DNA from: Sarocladium kiliense | Taxonomy: Eukaryota > Ascomycota > Sordariomycetes > Hypocreales > Sarocladiaceae | Direction of reading: 5' to 3' | Assembly (NCBI GenBank): GCA_030734395.1 | Contig: JAUZTG010000016.1 | Coordinates: 1,798,001 to 1,862,000 of the forward strand | Length of the DNA: 64,000 nt | In this document: positions 1 to 12,253 of the stretch, piece by piece | Position numbering within the stretch: the first letter of the stretch is position 1 | Layout of the letters: each line of letters begins with the position of its first letter | Made by a program: the position numbers and the translations under genes | Notes under the pieces: generated by a model | Seen by the model: only the letters and a program-made list of their open reading frames with translations | What the model was told of the DNA's origin: nothing | Database searches by the model: none

Positions 1-239
1 TCTGCTCTCGACTTCGCCCAGAACTCCGAGAGCGGCCAGCTCGACGTCGACGGCGAGACCAAGGACCTCCTCAAGCACCTTGGCGTAAGTCCCACCGAGA
101 CAATTCGAAACAGCACCAGGTCTAACACATCCATCCACAGTTCGACGCCATCCCTGTCAACGTCATCCAGGTCTCCCAGACCCAGGTTCCCGAGCGTGGC
201 GGACGACGATTCGGCGACCGTCCCCCTCGCCGCGACTAA
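1..239 (+). CDS. 3' end of an unidentified gene with an RGG-like tail (partial)
   Basis: Two final exons are visible: 1-84 (phase 0 from base 1) and 141-239, ending in TAA. The intron 85-140 has a GTAAGT donor and a CCACAG acceptor, and the join keeps frame. The visible 60 residues read as an acidic stretch (QNSESGQLDVDGETKDLL), then a hydrophobic piece (FDAIPVNVIQV), then a basic Arg/Gly-rich end (RGGRRFGDRPPRRD). Such tails are common in RNA-binding or ribosome-associated proteins, but I do not recognise the family. The start lies outside the window. That it is coding is well supported by the clean splice and frame; the function is unknown. Confidence 0.7.
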
Positions 240-746
240 ATTGCGACGAGTGTGTGCGAGTGCGATACGAAACGACGAACACAAAGGGGATAAAACGAGC
301 GTTTGGAACATCATCTTTTTTTTTTTGGTTGGGCGGGTATCATACCCCCTCTCTCTGGCATTTTACAACGGACTGTTTCGGTACTTGGCGTCTACGGACG
401 GTAGTGAGTGCATTAGATCTCAAAGAAAGATCTGCCAACCACACAAGGTGTCGTTGATTCTCATGGGTTTCATGCCTTCACGGGCTGGCCTTGGGATGAT
501 ACTTGATTGCCAATTCCCTCGTCTCTTGTGCCGTGTCGCACTGGGCTCGTTGTGATTTTCTCGTACACGGAGCCTCTGTCCTGCTGAGGTTCTGATCTTG
601 TAGACAATTTTCCCATGAATGGCAAACACGCTGAGAGGCTTTGCCATCCTATCCAACACATCGGTTATACCCCGAAGTGAACTATCCTGGGTATCATTCA
701 CGGCCTCCTGGCCATATATCGTAAAGTAATTCTCGTAAATGTACAA
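240..746. other. Convergent intergenic region (3' UTRs)
   Basis: This lies between the ends of the partial gene (+) and the Rtr1 gene (-). It holds a T-run near 308-317 and no credible gene; the open frames here are short and have no recognisable content. It is most likely the two 3' UTRs. Confidence 0.6.
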
Positions 747-1580
747 TCACAACCTCAGAGTCTTGGTTTCCATGTCACCATCCCTCTTCTTAGCGATCTT
801 GGCATCAAGGTGGCCCTTGTAGCCCTCGACTGCGAGGTGGTGCCCTTCGTCCTCAAAGACGGCATCGGCATCGTCTGTAGTCTCGACGTCCTTTTCTTGC
901 AGCTTCACGCGATCGAGTACCGGTCTTCTGGAGGCAAAGGCCGGCTGGCCACGTTCCAGGGCCAAAGCAGCCTGGTCGGCAGCGGTTTGCCTCTGCTCAT
1001 CAAGCTTAAGCTCCTCCATCTTCTTGACAACCTTATCCTCGTCTGCAATGTGCCTTTCATCTTCTTCCAATAGCTCTATCTGGATGTCCGGGATACCCAC
1101 GCGTTCCCATGCAGCCGTCTCGTTCAGCTGCACCTTGACGTAGAGGGCCCTTTTGGCACATTTTGGCGAGCACCACATCTCCAGGTCCTTCCTCTTCACA
1201 ACGTTGCCCTTCCGTATTGCCCAGGTGCTCCTCGAGTCTGTGTTAATGCGTGGGTTGCCGCAGAGGGTATAACCACACAGCTCGTTGACATTACGCTCCT
1301 CTATAAGGTCATCATAGTCGGACGGTTGAAAGAGGCGGACATGTTGTTTGAAGACGGTAACATCTGAAGGAGCGGGGTTTGCAGCAGTGTATGACGGGTC
1401 TTCGGCACGCGGATACTCGGAGAGGAGGATGACGCTGTTCAGGATCTGAGCCTCGAGATCCTTGCGGTGTTGGAGAATAGTGGCATGCTGAATAGCAGTT
1501 TCGCGGGGGTTGGCGGGGCGCTCACTGGGCTCAGTGCGGTCCTTGAGAATGCCTTTCAGGATAGGGGGGTTCGCCGCCAT
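747..1580 (-). CDS. rtr1: RNA polymerase II CTD phosphatase, Rtr1/RPAP2 family
   Basis: Intronless, 277 aa. The frame is open upstream to 1670, but only from a TTG; the first ATG is at 1580 (MAANPPILKG), which I take as the start. The Rtr1/RPAP2 zinc-binding signature is present as C102-x4-C107 (LCGYTLCGNP) and C137-x3-C141 (WCSPKCAKR), preceded by a helical region with the family-typical spacing. Members remove phosphate from Ser5 (and Tyr1) of the RNA polymerase II CTD during the initiation-to-elongation switch and shuttle between cytoplasm and nucleus; this is family knowledge. The C-terminal third is acidic and basic, low in complexity, and probably disordered. The gene is divergent from Bbc1 across about 1.3 kb. 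Confidence 0.88.
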   Translation of the reverse strand: MAANPPILKGILKDRTEPSERPANPRETAIQHATILQHRKDLEAQILNSVILLSEYPRAEDPSYTAANPAPSDVTVFKQHVRLFQPSDYDDLIEERNVNELCGYTLCGNPRINTDSRSTWAIRKGNVVKRKDLEMWCSPKCAKRALYVKVQLNETAAWERVGIPDIQIELLEEDERHIADEDKVVKKMEELKLDEQRQTAADQAALALERGQPAFASRRPVLDRVKLQEKDVETTDDADAVFEDEGHHLAVEGYKGHLDAKIAKKRDGDMETKTLRL

Positions 1581-2848
1581 CTTAAGCCTTAATATTCGAC
1601 GGGCACAAAGCTTTGTATGAACAGCTGCCGGATCAGAGTTGTTGGTCGCACGTTCAAGGCCAGACTGCAAGATTCACGAAAGCGATGATAAAGATTCATG
1701 CCCCACAACAGACTGCCTGGAAGCTTCCGAGCGTCAGCCACAGATCATGTGTGGCGTTGCGCACGAGCAGCCATTGGCTGTGGCTTGACAATAACAACTG
1801 AGCTTCGGGCGTAGACTCACGGCGGATGCACTGGATTTTGCAGGCGCGTCAAGCTTCCGTCTGATTCAGGGTTACAGGATGTTTTGGCGCATGACCATGC
1901 GACGGTCGAAACAACGGCGTCCAGAGTCGAGACAAGTCGAGGCGCTCGAGGGAGCTGCCAGAGGTTGGTCACAGCCCAGATCCATGGTTCACTTGCATCA
2001 GAGGCGGAAGGTGGCAAGCTACCCAGGGTAGTGGTGCTCTTCTCACAAGTACGTACGAGGCATTCGGAAACGCAGGATACGCGCGCTCGGAGGCTGTGAA
2101 ACACTAAGGGCAGCTGATCGATCAGCTTAGCCCGGATGTCGACGTCAGCACCGACCGTGCGATGATGATGCTGTGGTTAGTGCTAGTGTGGTGGATGAGC
2201 GGCTGTTTTGGGTGAGATGGAGGCGAATGCTCCAGTGGGACTCAGGTTAGTGGCAGCGGTGGTTAGAGCTTCTGGCAGTGGTTCACTGAGCAACTTCAGG
2301 CTAAGAAATGATGCATGATAGTAAAGACAATGATGGACAACGCATGATGGCCACCACCTTCTCACCCTCCAAAACATGGGGAAAACCACAGACAAGTCAC
2401 ACGGATCCTTGATACCCCCAGAATCAATACAGCATCACCGAATACCGTCATACTCTGTCGAACAATCACTGACACTCCTCTCTATCATCTCACACCTTAT
2501 CCAGGGTAGGTAACGAGCTCCAGCACGGGTTTTAACCTCTGACGCCTCCCCCGCGCTGGGCTGACGAGGCACCCATCCGTTCTGCCCCACACCCTGGTCG
2601 TGGTCCTCCATCGACCTCGACTGGTACCGCCTCTCAACTGTTCTCCGCCATCTACCTCACATACTCCGTTCAGTACATACGATCCTCTTCAAGCTGGCGA
2701 TCACACCGGTCGTCTAGCATTGTGTGTTTGCTGTCGAGTAGGAGATCATTTGTGCGCTCCCGTCGCTTCCCTATTCTCCTCTCGCAGTCATCCAAGCACA
2801 CCCCTCCCAACTCTCTCCCCGACCTCCAACCGCCTCACCAACTTCACC
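1581..2848. promoter_or_regulatory. Divergent intergenic region, Rtr1 / Bbc1
   Basis: 1.27 kb with no supportable gene. It should carry both promoters. The part just before the Bbc1 ATG (about 2480-2848) is strongly CT-rich, as is usual for fungal transcription start regions. I see no clear TATA box. Confidence 0.5.
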
Positions 2849-5800
2849 ATGGCGACACCATTCCGCGTCAAGGCCGTCTACGAATACTCCTCGCCGCACG
2901 AGGACGATCTCAATTTCTCTGTTGGCCAGATCATTACTGTCAACGAGCAGGAGGATGACGACTGGTACGGCGGCGAGTACGTCGATGACGCAGGCACCAA
3001 GCATGAGGGGATATTCCCTCGCAACTTTGTCGAGAAGTTCGAGCCGACTGCGCCGCCCAGACCTACAAGGACTCGGACGAAGAAGGAACCTGAGCCGGAG
3101 CCTGAGGAACCGCAACCGATCGAGAAACCCGAGCCAACACCAAGCTCACCGCCAGTTCCTGCTCCAGTAACCGAAGAAATACATGGTGCGCAGCACGACG
3201 AGGAACCCGAAACTGACGAGCCAGTCCATAGGAGTCCTCAGGCTGCGGCTCCTCCACCTTTCCCTGCGCGTGAGCCTACTCAATTCTCGGAGGCCGCAGC
3301 TCCCGTCCCACCTCCGTCCATCCCGAAGTCAACCGAACCTGCTGCTCCGGCTGCAGCCTCATCGAGTCAAACATCCAAACCAAAGCCTAAGGGTCCGCCC
3401 CCTGTTGCCGAGAAACCCTCAAGCAACTCTTTCAAGGATCGCATCGCTGCATTTAACAAGCCTGCTGCTCCTCCGGTTGCCCCGTTCAAACCTGGGGGAC
3501 TGGGTGGAAGTGGTGGCGGCGCCCCTGGCTTCGTCAAGAAGCCATTTGTTGCCGCGCCACCTAGCCGCAATGCATACGTTCCCCCTCCAAGAGAGGCGCC
3601 CACGACTAAGATATACCGCCGCGAGGAGGACCCTGAGGTCAAAGAAGCTGAGGCTCAGGTTCAGGAGCAGGCCGAAAAGGCCGGCTTCACTTCTCCTGAA
3701 CAGCATGGCGACGATGATGAGGATCAGCCGAAGCCCACAAGTCTAAAAGAGCGCATTGCCTTGCTCCAAAAGCAACAGATGGAGCAGGCGGCAAGACATG
3801 CCGACGCAGCTACCAAGAAGGAAAAGCCGAAGAAGCCCGTCAGGAAACCGACCGAGCCTGTCCCGACTACCGAGGGAGAAGCTGAAGACGAAGCCCCGGC
3901 TCCGTTAGAGCGCAAATATACTACCGACAGCCTACCTTCGCGAACTTCAATGGACGATCCCCACGCTGGCCGTGCTCTGCCTACCAGAAGAAAGTCTTCC
4001 ACCAGGCCGATCCTCGAGGGCCCACATGATGGCAACGAGGCCGATATGTCTGGTGCTGGTGACACAACGGAAGGTCAGGATGAGGGCACAGAACGTGAGG
4101 AGAGCGATGAAGTTTCAAGGAATGTGTCGAGAGCGCCGACAGGCAATCTTGCCCCACAAGCTGAGACCCGGAAACAAGAAGAGGAAGAGGAAGAAGACGA
4201 GGACGAAGACGAGGACGAAGAGGATGTTGATCCTGAAGTCAGGCGTAAAGAAGAACTCCGCGCCAGAATGGCGAAGATGAGTGGTGGCATGGGCTTCGCA
4301 GGTATGTTCGGTGCACCTATGCCTGCGCCTGGACCAGCACCACCGAAGAAGAAGAAGAGCAAGCCTGAGCCTGCGCCACTGGAGGAGGAAGAGGACGATG
4401 AGACGACCTCGCGCGCTGCCCCCCCTATCCCGACCGCTATGGCCCTCCCTGGCATGGGCGGCCCTCGCAAGTCGCTTGATGAGCAATCAGCTGAAGAAGG
4501 GGTGCAGCCAGCAGCCAGGGCTCCGCCGCCAGCGCCGCCGAGACCAGTGCAAGAGCCGGCGGGTGAAGAGGATGACGAGGAAGAGGACAACGATCTGACT
4601 CCTGCACCTACAAGTACAGTTCCGACCAGTAAGTCGCAACCTCACCCTCCCGGCCTGGCCTTTACTCAATTCTGCGTAGTACCACCTCGCGACCCAGCCG
4701 GGCCACCGCCGCCAGTTCCCGGTGGGAGGCCAGCTCCTCCTCCCGTCCCTTCAGAAGGTTTGTGATAATCCCGATGCATGCATCCCATTAAGCTCACGAT
4801 TGTCTAGTTCGACCAGCTGCACCCGCCGCTGAATCTCCAAGTGAAGGATCAGTGTCTGATGATGAGCTATCTGGCGCTGCTCAGGATAAGCCTACCGACA
4901 GTGCGGTGTCGGAAAGCATCAAGTCACCACCTCCACCACTTCCCCAGTCGCCTGATATCCACGCTCGATCACCGCCTCTTTCACCACGATTCGAAGCGCC
5001 TCCTACCAGCACCGCAAGCAAACGCTCAAGCCGTCCGCCACCGCCCATTCCTGGAGCCGCCGCCCCTCCAGTCCCGTCGCAGAGCCGACCGCCGCCGCCA
5101 CCACCTCCTGGGGGCATTAGCAGGCAAGGTACATCCGACTTCTCTGCCCCGACACCTATGCGGCCACCGCAAGCTGGCGAAGAGCATGAAGATGAGGCAA
5201 CGGAATACGAGGGTGACTACGACACTGACATCGCGTCGTCTGTGCCGCATAAGGACGCCCTCAAAGCCCACGCGCGCGACTCCAGCTTGGAGGATAACAC
5301 CCTGCAATCGCCGGTCACTGACGCGCCACCACCAAGCTTTCCACCTCCTGTCCCTAATGCACCAATCTCTCGAACAGCCCCTCCGCCGATTCCCACACAG
5401 CCTCCCCCAGAGAACAAACGTCGCTCAGTAGATGCTCCTCGGGCTGCACCGCCGCCGCCACCTCCGGCCAATCCCACACCCCAGGATGAAGATTTCGATC
5501 CCTACAGCTACGGGTCTCCGACAGGTGGACCTCCCTCAAGCTATGCCCACAAGACGCCGAGGATTGAGGAAGAAGCGTACTTCCCATCTGTTCAGTCCCC
5601 TGGAAACCGTGCGCCACCGCCACCGCCTTCAGCGCCGACTGGCAGAAATCGTCAGTCAATGGACGTGCCAAGAACAAGTATGGCCGGGAAACGATCTGGA
5701 GAAATGCCACGGCCTTCCATGGCTCTTGAGTCTGGCTTCATTGCCAACGACATCGATCTCGCAGTGCAAAGTGGATGGTGGAAGCAATCAAACCAAGTGC

Positions 5801-6507
5801 CTCCAGTCTTGCAAGGCAGGAGAGACATCTTCTTCGAGACCCAAGAATCGACGACAAACAACAGGGGCGCGAAGACAGTTATCACCAGGACGGTCACCGT
5901 GCTATTCCAGGATTACTCTCAGACCATCCTCACAGCGCAATATGACCCGTATGACCCATCAGATGTGGAGTTAGATCAGAGCCACGAGCCTCCACCGCGA
6001 CCACTTCGCCAGGATCAGATGGAGGAGTACTACGAGCGGTTCGGACGCCATATTTCCGAACAAGTGTCTGCGAAGAAGGACTCAATCGTCGGTGATGGCA
6101 CACCCCAGGGACTGATTTACGAACTCCTTAAGCCGTACAGAGATGTCCTCTTGCCAGTCGGCACGCGTGCCTACGGTGCGCTTGTCTACTCCAACATGGC
6201 CAACGCCTCTACCCAACAGCATGATGTGATTCGAGCCGGTGATATTCTTTCCATTCGCAACGCCAAGTTCCAGGGCAAGCATGGACCTATGCACGCAAAG
6301 TACACGGCTGAGGTGGGTAAGCCAGACCATGTCGCAGTTGTAGCAGAGTGGGATGGCACAAAGAAGAAGGTCCGCGCTTGGGAGCAGGGCAGGGAGAGCA
6401 AGAAGGTCAAGATGGAGAGCTTCAAGTTGGACGACCTACGAAGTGGAGAGGTGAAGATCTGGAGAGTGATGCCCCGGAGCTGGTTGGGTTGGACGAGCCA
6501 GCCTTAG
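2849..6507 (+). CDS. bbc1: Actin-patch SH3 protein, Bbc1/Mti1 family
   Basis: The start is the ATG at 2849 in a CACCATGG context; the open frame upstream has only a GTG. Exons: 2849-4628, 4680-4757, 4808-6507, giving 1185 aa. The intron 4758-4807 is required to join the frames. The 51-nt intron 4629-4679 (GTAAGT...TAG) is frame-neutral and stop-free, so a 1202-aa form is possible. Residues 1-66 form an SH3 domain (ALYDY-like VKAVYEY, then DDDWYGGEY and GIFPRNFVE). The middle is disordered, with many polyproline tracts, a KEK-rich coil and a Glu/Asp run (4174-4224). The last ~256 residues (from about 5735) form the conserved Bbc1 C-terminal domain. Family role: binds type I myosins and Las17/WASP at endocytic actin patches and restrains Arp2/3 activity. 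Confidence 0.88.
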
Positions 6508-9500
6508 AAGCGCTGGAGGAGAAGCGAAGAATACGGCGGTAATAACGAGGTGAGAATGAGAAGGAAGAAGAGGGCCGAGGGTGATCGTCTGGGCCGATCG
6601 AGAAGGTCAAGAGTGAGCATGTGAGTTTGTATTGGGGGGTAGAGGAAAGGATGGAACGGTTGTGTCAATGTCGAGAGTATAGCATGGAGTCTTGTGTGTA
6701 TGTGTGCTCGGTTCTCGCGCTTGAAGTTGTTGACCTGGACACCGATTGATCACCGTCATAAGCATCGTGTATCTGGCAATGGAAAGAAATCTGCCGCTCC
6801 TGTTTGACGCCTTCAAGGCAGTGACTGATTCACTCGGTGTGAAAACTCCATGTCTCAATGCTTACCCGGTAATATAGAACACAAGGAGAAGGACATGAAG
6901 ACGACTCATCTTGACGCAATGAGCTCCGCCGATCTAAGACCATTGAAAGGGGCGTCCTGTGTAGCTGGCCACCCTCTTGCCTGGTACCGTAGTTCCCGTC
7001 CCACGCTTGCAGCCTGCATAGATGGTGTGTTACAACAGCAGCAACACAGTCTGCCCACCCCTCCCATGGCCCAGGTTGGGCAGCAATGTCTCCTGAGCCA
7101 GTCAAACAGCTCTAGACCTACGCAATATGTACAGTTGAGATCTACGCCTCACTATTGCTGGCTCCCTTGCCAGCCGGGGTGCAGTGCATCTTGATTCGGA
7201 CGCCTGCATGATGCAGGGAGGTGATTGTCTTCGTCTTTCATGGGCTCTTTTCCCTTCCACGGACGATCGAAGGACGGCATGCATGGCTTGATGTCAGATG
7301 ACGAGGGGATGCGTGGGGAGAGAGGGTTTTCCTTGGTGGGAGATCAGCGGGATGATGAGGGGTGCTGTTGAGAGCTCTGCTTGAGCTCGAAGCTCGCGAC
7401 TGGGTTTCATTGCTTCTTTGAGATAATAGAGGGGAGTAGTTTGTGCTGATCCTCCTTGGGCTTAGAATCTTCTGGGGATTATCTCATTGGCGTTTGATGT
7501 GTCATTTCTGGTGTAAGTGACCAATGCTCTGCTGGCACGTCATATCAGCGCTTATACAGCACCTGAGGTCACTGATCGTCATTTGAGAGACATCATCAAT
7601 GTGCCTGGACGGAATGTTCGTCCATGAGGAAAATAGGCAGCTGGGAGCTTGTCGCCTTGTCTTAACCCTTCAGGCACAGCTTATCCATTTACCCCTTAGG
7701 CATTCCTGGGTGCGTCAGGTACACAAGCCCCCTCCCCGAATACTACGGGGAAAGCTTCATCTTCCAACCGAAGTAGAAAAAAAGCACATGAGCAAAGGTT
7801 CAACCAGTCAAACTTGGGAGAAATGCCTCACTGGTAGCCAATCGACGGCCCTGTCTGCCTCACGAGGGCTGGACGGCACAGAGTCGATGAGATGAAATCA
7901 GAGTGTTGCTGCTAACTTGTCTGTACTCTGTAGGCGATGGGCGCAGTTGGACGAATGAGGGAGTGACACACGACGAAAAGATGGGGCAGTTACTCGCGGG
8001 GGTGACGGAAGAGAGAAGAGAGGCAGAGTGTCTGCATGAGTGGAGGAAGTATTGCCATGTTTTTACGGCCCGGGCGGGCGGGCGGGTGGTTAGAAGGGTC
8101 GGGTATGCAGGTTCGTCGTTGTCAGGGAATGCTTCGGGCAGTTTTCAGTGAGGCTTCTTCGGAACGATTGGTGTTTGCAAGGTTGTGTAGAGGGTACGGT
8201 TGGGCGCAGAGGGTGGCCGTGTAAGTGACGAGTATACGAGTGATCGTGAGATGAGCCTAGGACTGACGCGGCAGGACAGTTAATGCTATTCTAGCGCAGC
8301 CTGGAGTGGGACATGGGAATTCTCCTTGAGGGCAGTTTGTTCACATGGTGCCTAGAGCATTGCCATGATGGTCGTCTGTACACACGTACGTCGCACCTCA
8401 GCTCCGTATGCTGACCCCGACGCAATACAGGAACAGAGACATCCCCAGCGGCAAGCCCGGGATGAGATTTTGCGCGTCTCACAGTCCTCCCATCAATAGT
8501 GTTACTTTTCGAGTCAGAGCACTGCATGGACTGGGAAACGCGGAGTGCAGACGAAGATTCAGCCACCAAAAGCTGGGGTTGCATGTTGTAACACCACCCA
8601 CTGTTCACAGTGCATGCTCACTAACGTATGCTCGAGCTCGCAGAGTTAACCAGCAAAGCATCATGGAAGGGAAGACGCCACGGTGGATATGGGCGCGGGC
8701 CGGGGCGGAGCTGGCCGCTGTGAGTTGCAGTGCAACGGTGGTCATGGTAACCTGTAACGTGAAAAGGGTGGGTGATGGATTGCTAAAGATGCTCAGGATG
8801 CTGCTAGAACAGACTTTTACCGTCATCAGCGTCTCGGACGCCCCCGCGTGGGTGAACAATCACTGACAGCTTGGTGGCGCGAGCGGAGCAACTCGGGAGC
8901 CAGCAGAGGCGATATTCTCTGCACCCTGGTCGCTGTGCTGTGACTCTTCTCAGCTGGGGCCTTCTGAAGATCCCGTGAGTCCCCGAAGCGTGAAGTCGGT
9001 CATGCCGTTTGCCTGTACTGCTCCTCTGTTGATCATGTGCTTCTTACACAACGGCGACTGCTGCCTTTTGATCGAGCCACACGGGATGAGATCGAAACCA
9101 CGCGAAGAGAGGAGATGACTCTGCCGTGATGAATGCATATGTGGCATTGCTGATGGCCACTCAAGTTGGTAGTTCGCCTCGGCGTCTATTTCTAGTTGCT
9201 CGGTTAGGCATCGTTGTGCATTGCGTGGAAGCGATGAACAGCCCTTGCTTTGAACCCACTGTCAAGACCAATCGCCCCGACATTCAGTAATCAAGTCGAA
9301 CCTCAGGAGAGTAACAAGGATCTCAGCAACTGACTGAGCACCAAACAGCAGCAAACAAAAGACCTAGCCCCCCACGAACGAGGCCACCAGCCACGCCAAG
9401 CACCAGCGAAGCTCATCATCCCACCACCCACTATTCCTCCCACCCTGGTCGCGTGTTGGGCGCTGGCATCACACGGTGCACAGCTTGCACGATTTAGGTT

Positions 9501-10007
9501 CTCCCTCCCTAACGCTACGCTACGCTACGCCGGCGGCGGATTCCCTTCGTTAAGCCCCGGGCGGTGCATGGGTGTCTTGGGTACCGAGGACAAGCAAGCG
9601 CTAAGGCACAGACCAGCATCCCGCTTCTTGTTGGAGAGTTCAGGTAGTGGTATGACCGGGCTTAGAGTATATCTCTGCGAAAAGCATGTGGCTGATCGAG
9701 ACCGTGCTTTAGTTGGCGATTGTACTTAACTACCCAAAGTAGACCCACGGTCGACTAGGTGCCTTGCTGGGCCTCAATGTTGATTCCCATACTGCCTTGG
9801 CTTTGACTTATACCTTATTGCCTGTCGCTTCCCCGTGAAGCGATTCACTCTGTACAACCTTTGTTCACTGTTACTCACATCCCCATAACCCTTCCTCAGG
9901 CACTGACAAGCCAATACTTGTTTGTTGAAACGATATAAGTGTCTATCGATCCCACAAGTCACTCCTCCCGCTTCTTCTTATGTTGTTCCATCACATACAC
10001 ACTCACA
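6508..10007. other. 3.5 kb gene-free region
   Basis: No frame here has recognisable protein content. The longest open frames (about 60-150 codons) overlap on both strands and look like chance. It contains the 3' UTR of Bbc1 and presumably the 5' region of the gene at 10008. Notable sequence: a perfect four-tract G-quadruplex motif at 8072-8086 and a short GCTAC repeat near 9520-9535. An unannotated non-coding RNA or a long regulated promoter could lie here, but nothing in the sequence proves it. Confidence 0.5.
8072..8086 (+). repeat. Perfect G-quadruplex motif
   Basis: Four GGG tracts separated by single C bases. This is the tightest form of the G3N1 quadruplex consensus. It lies inside the gene-free region between Bbc1 and the gene at 10008. 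Confidence 0.8.
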
Positions 10008-11671
10008 ATGACAACCTCAAAACCACACGCCACAACTCGACCCATCATACGACAAACTCAAAAGCCATCCTATTCCCCCTCCTCGTCAGAAGATGACCTC
10101 GTCGACGATAGCCCTGACTCCTCTTACGACCGTCTCCCGCCTCTGACACCATCTTCACAACCGCTCCCACAAGCCAGCACCTCAACCATCGCCTCAACCG
10201 CCTCCGTCAACACTTACAACTCTCGAGACTCAGACTCAGAAGAGCCTCGCAACCATGAGGAGAACGAGGACGACGTCGAGGATGCAGAACAGGATCAGCC
10301 TGTCAAGCTTCTCCCCAGCGATGCAGCTATCCCCACCATGCTCCCCGTCTACCATCTCCCTCCCATCAATGACTATCCCATCCGTCCTACCTCTCCCGAT
10401 ATCTTCAGCCAGCTTTTCCCAACGATGGACCGTCTGACCGTTCGTCACGATGACCTCACTCCAGACGGCAACATGAACCTGCGCATCGAGACACCACCTC
10501 AGTTCCTCCTCCCCCCAGACTTCTTCACCAACAAGTCAAATCCCCTGCCATGCACCTCCACACGCCATCACCGTGCGCCCAGGCGTCCTATGGCTTTCCA
10601 ACTCTTCCATCTGCGCATGTACGACCTTGCGCGGCGTGATTTCTCGCTTCGTCGGTATTGCCGCGACTCTGGACGGGAAGTCTGCAACTCGAAGAGGGCG
10701 TTTATCGTGGAAGGACAGCAGCCTCCTCACGAGGAAGATGATGACGATGAGGTGAAGCCTCAGAAGCACAACATCCTTGGCAGGCCAGGCACCAGCGGTG
10801 GCAGCCTCCAGCGCACTGTATCAACAGCCCTCCGCTCAGTTGCTACTCCTTTTCAACGGAACAGCAACTCCTCTTCTCTCCTTCGTCGCCCTGGAACCAG
10901 TTCCAACCACAAACGCAGCAGTAGTCGCAGCACAAGCTCGAGTTCTTCTTGGGACGCCGCCTCCGCGAAGTGCTACAGCCCAGTGTTCTCCACCGACAAG
11001 CTCTCGACGACGGATGCTTCCTCACCATTCTCCTCCCGCTTCGGCATCGATGGTGAGGTCAAGCCTGTGAAGAAAGCTACCGACACTATCAAGCTCGAGT
11101 TCAGCAACTACGCTCGTGTAGAGGTTACGCGGAGTCAGAGTGTTGGAGAGCAGGGTGTAATCTTGTATGTCTTCGAATGGTGGGGACATGCGTATGCTTG
11201 GAGGAGGGTCGTGGATGAGAACACCGATACCGTGTCTTACCATCTCACCCGCGATGGAAAGGGCCATCCTATTGCTCATATTGTCCCTGAGACGAGGGGC
11301 CTTGAGGAGACAAGACGAGACGAGGAAGTTGGAGGATGGGTACCACCGTGCCATATCTGGATCAGTGACAAGTCGGTCATCAATGCCATGACTGATGTTG
11401 CCGAGTAAGTCCTCTTTACACTCCCTCACAACCATTATAGTTCCTCGACTAACATATCCCCTACAGTGTCATCATGGCCACTGGTCTCATCACCCTCGTT
11501 GACGACTCCATCCACAACCGCTGGCAAGTCCAACCTCCTCGCCACGAACCCGTCAGATCCTACACAGGCGACGACATGGCCAACCGCCATAAGGGTCTGC
11601 TCTCCAACATTTTTCAGCGGAGACGCTCGGAACAGTACGCCAACCGTGGGAAATCTCTCGCAACATATTGA
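10008..11671 (+). CDS. Conserved fungal protein of unknown function
   Basis: Two exons, 10008-11404 and 11467-11671, 533 aa. The ATG at 10008 follows ACTCACA; the upstream open frame starts only at GTG. The 62-nt intron (GTAAGT...CTACAG) splits an Asp codon and the frames match. The N-terminal ~130 residues are Ser/Thr/Pro-rich and acidic. A conserved-looking block follows around 10597-10710 (FHLRMYDLARRDFSLRRYC), then a Ser-rich linker, then a second ordered block from about 11080 to the end (ILYVFEWWGHAYAWRR, VPPCHIWISDKSV, ATGLITLVDDSIHNRWQ). I have the impression of a widespread uncharacterised ascomycete family but cannot assign a function. No signal peptide or membrane segment is seen. 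Coding status is well supported by the splice. Confidence 0.8.
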
Positions 11672-12253
11672 ACACCACATCGACAGCTCAGACCGAAAAA
11701 AGTGCTAAGAGATACATGGAGAAGAGATGATGCGTATATGCATGTCTCAACACTCTCGATCTCTTTTCTTTACGATACAGCAGTTCGGCCTTCAAGGAAA
11801 TGACGCCGACGGGATACAGGACATTATTTGAAAGCAACAGATATCTGGAAAGGCGAGACATCCCTGAACCTGATGTGTTATGACTACTTTTTGTTGCTTT
11901 CGTTTCTCTACAACATACTCCCTATTGCCTTGATTTCCTCCTCTTCGGACTGGGGTTTGATGGCTTTCTTCTCTGTACGTTAATGTTTTTCTTTAAGCCA
12001 ATAAGCCAGCGATCTTATGTTCTATCTCATATTCGGGGGAAGGTTCAGGGGCACATGTATCTACATATCTTACCACCAGAGCGCTTATTATATGTAATCT
12101 TGGGGAACCATCATAAAAAGCTCGTGCTCGATAACTTTGACTTCAAAGAGGATATCCCATGCTATGCTCATTTAATCATTACAAGTGTCATCTCAGGTTT
12201 CTCCTACAGTCAATGTTGTGAATGACTCCTAAACGCCTCCGATGCATCCCCTC
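11672..12253. other. Convergent intergenic region
   Basis: 582 nt between the ends of the hypothetical protein (+) and GCP4 (-), AT-richer than its surroundings. I see no gene in it; it is most likely the two 3' UTRs. Confidence 0.6.

Noticed and set aside
747..1670. Longer Rtr1 start at 1670
   Set aside because: The codon there is TTG; the first ATG in frame is at 1580 and gives the usual family length.
4075..4590. Minus-strand frame very rich in serine opposite Bbc1
   Set aside because: It is the antisense of the Glu/Asp-rich and Pro-rich coding stretch of Bbc1; poly-Ser is the expected shadow of GAA/GAC/GAG runs.
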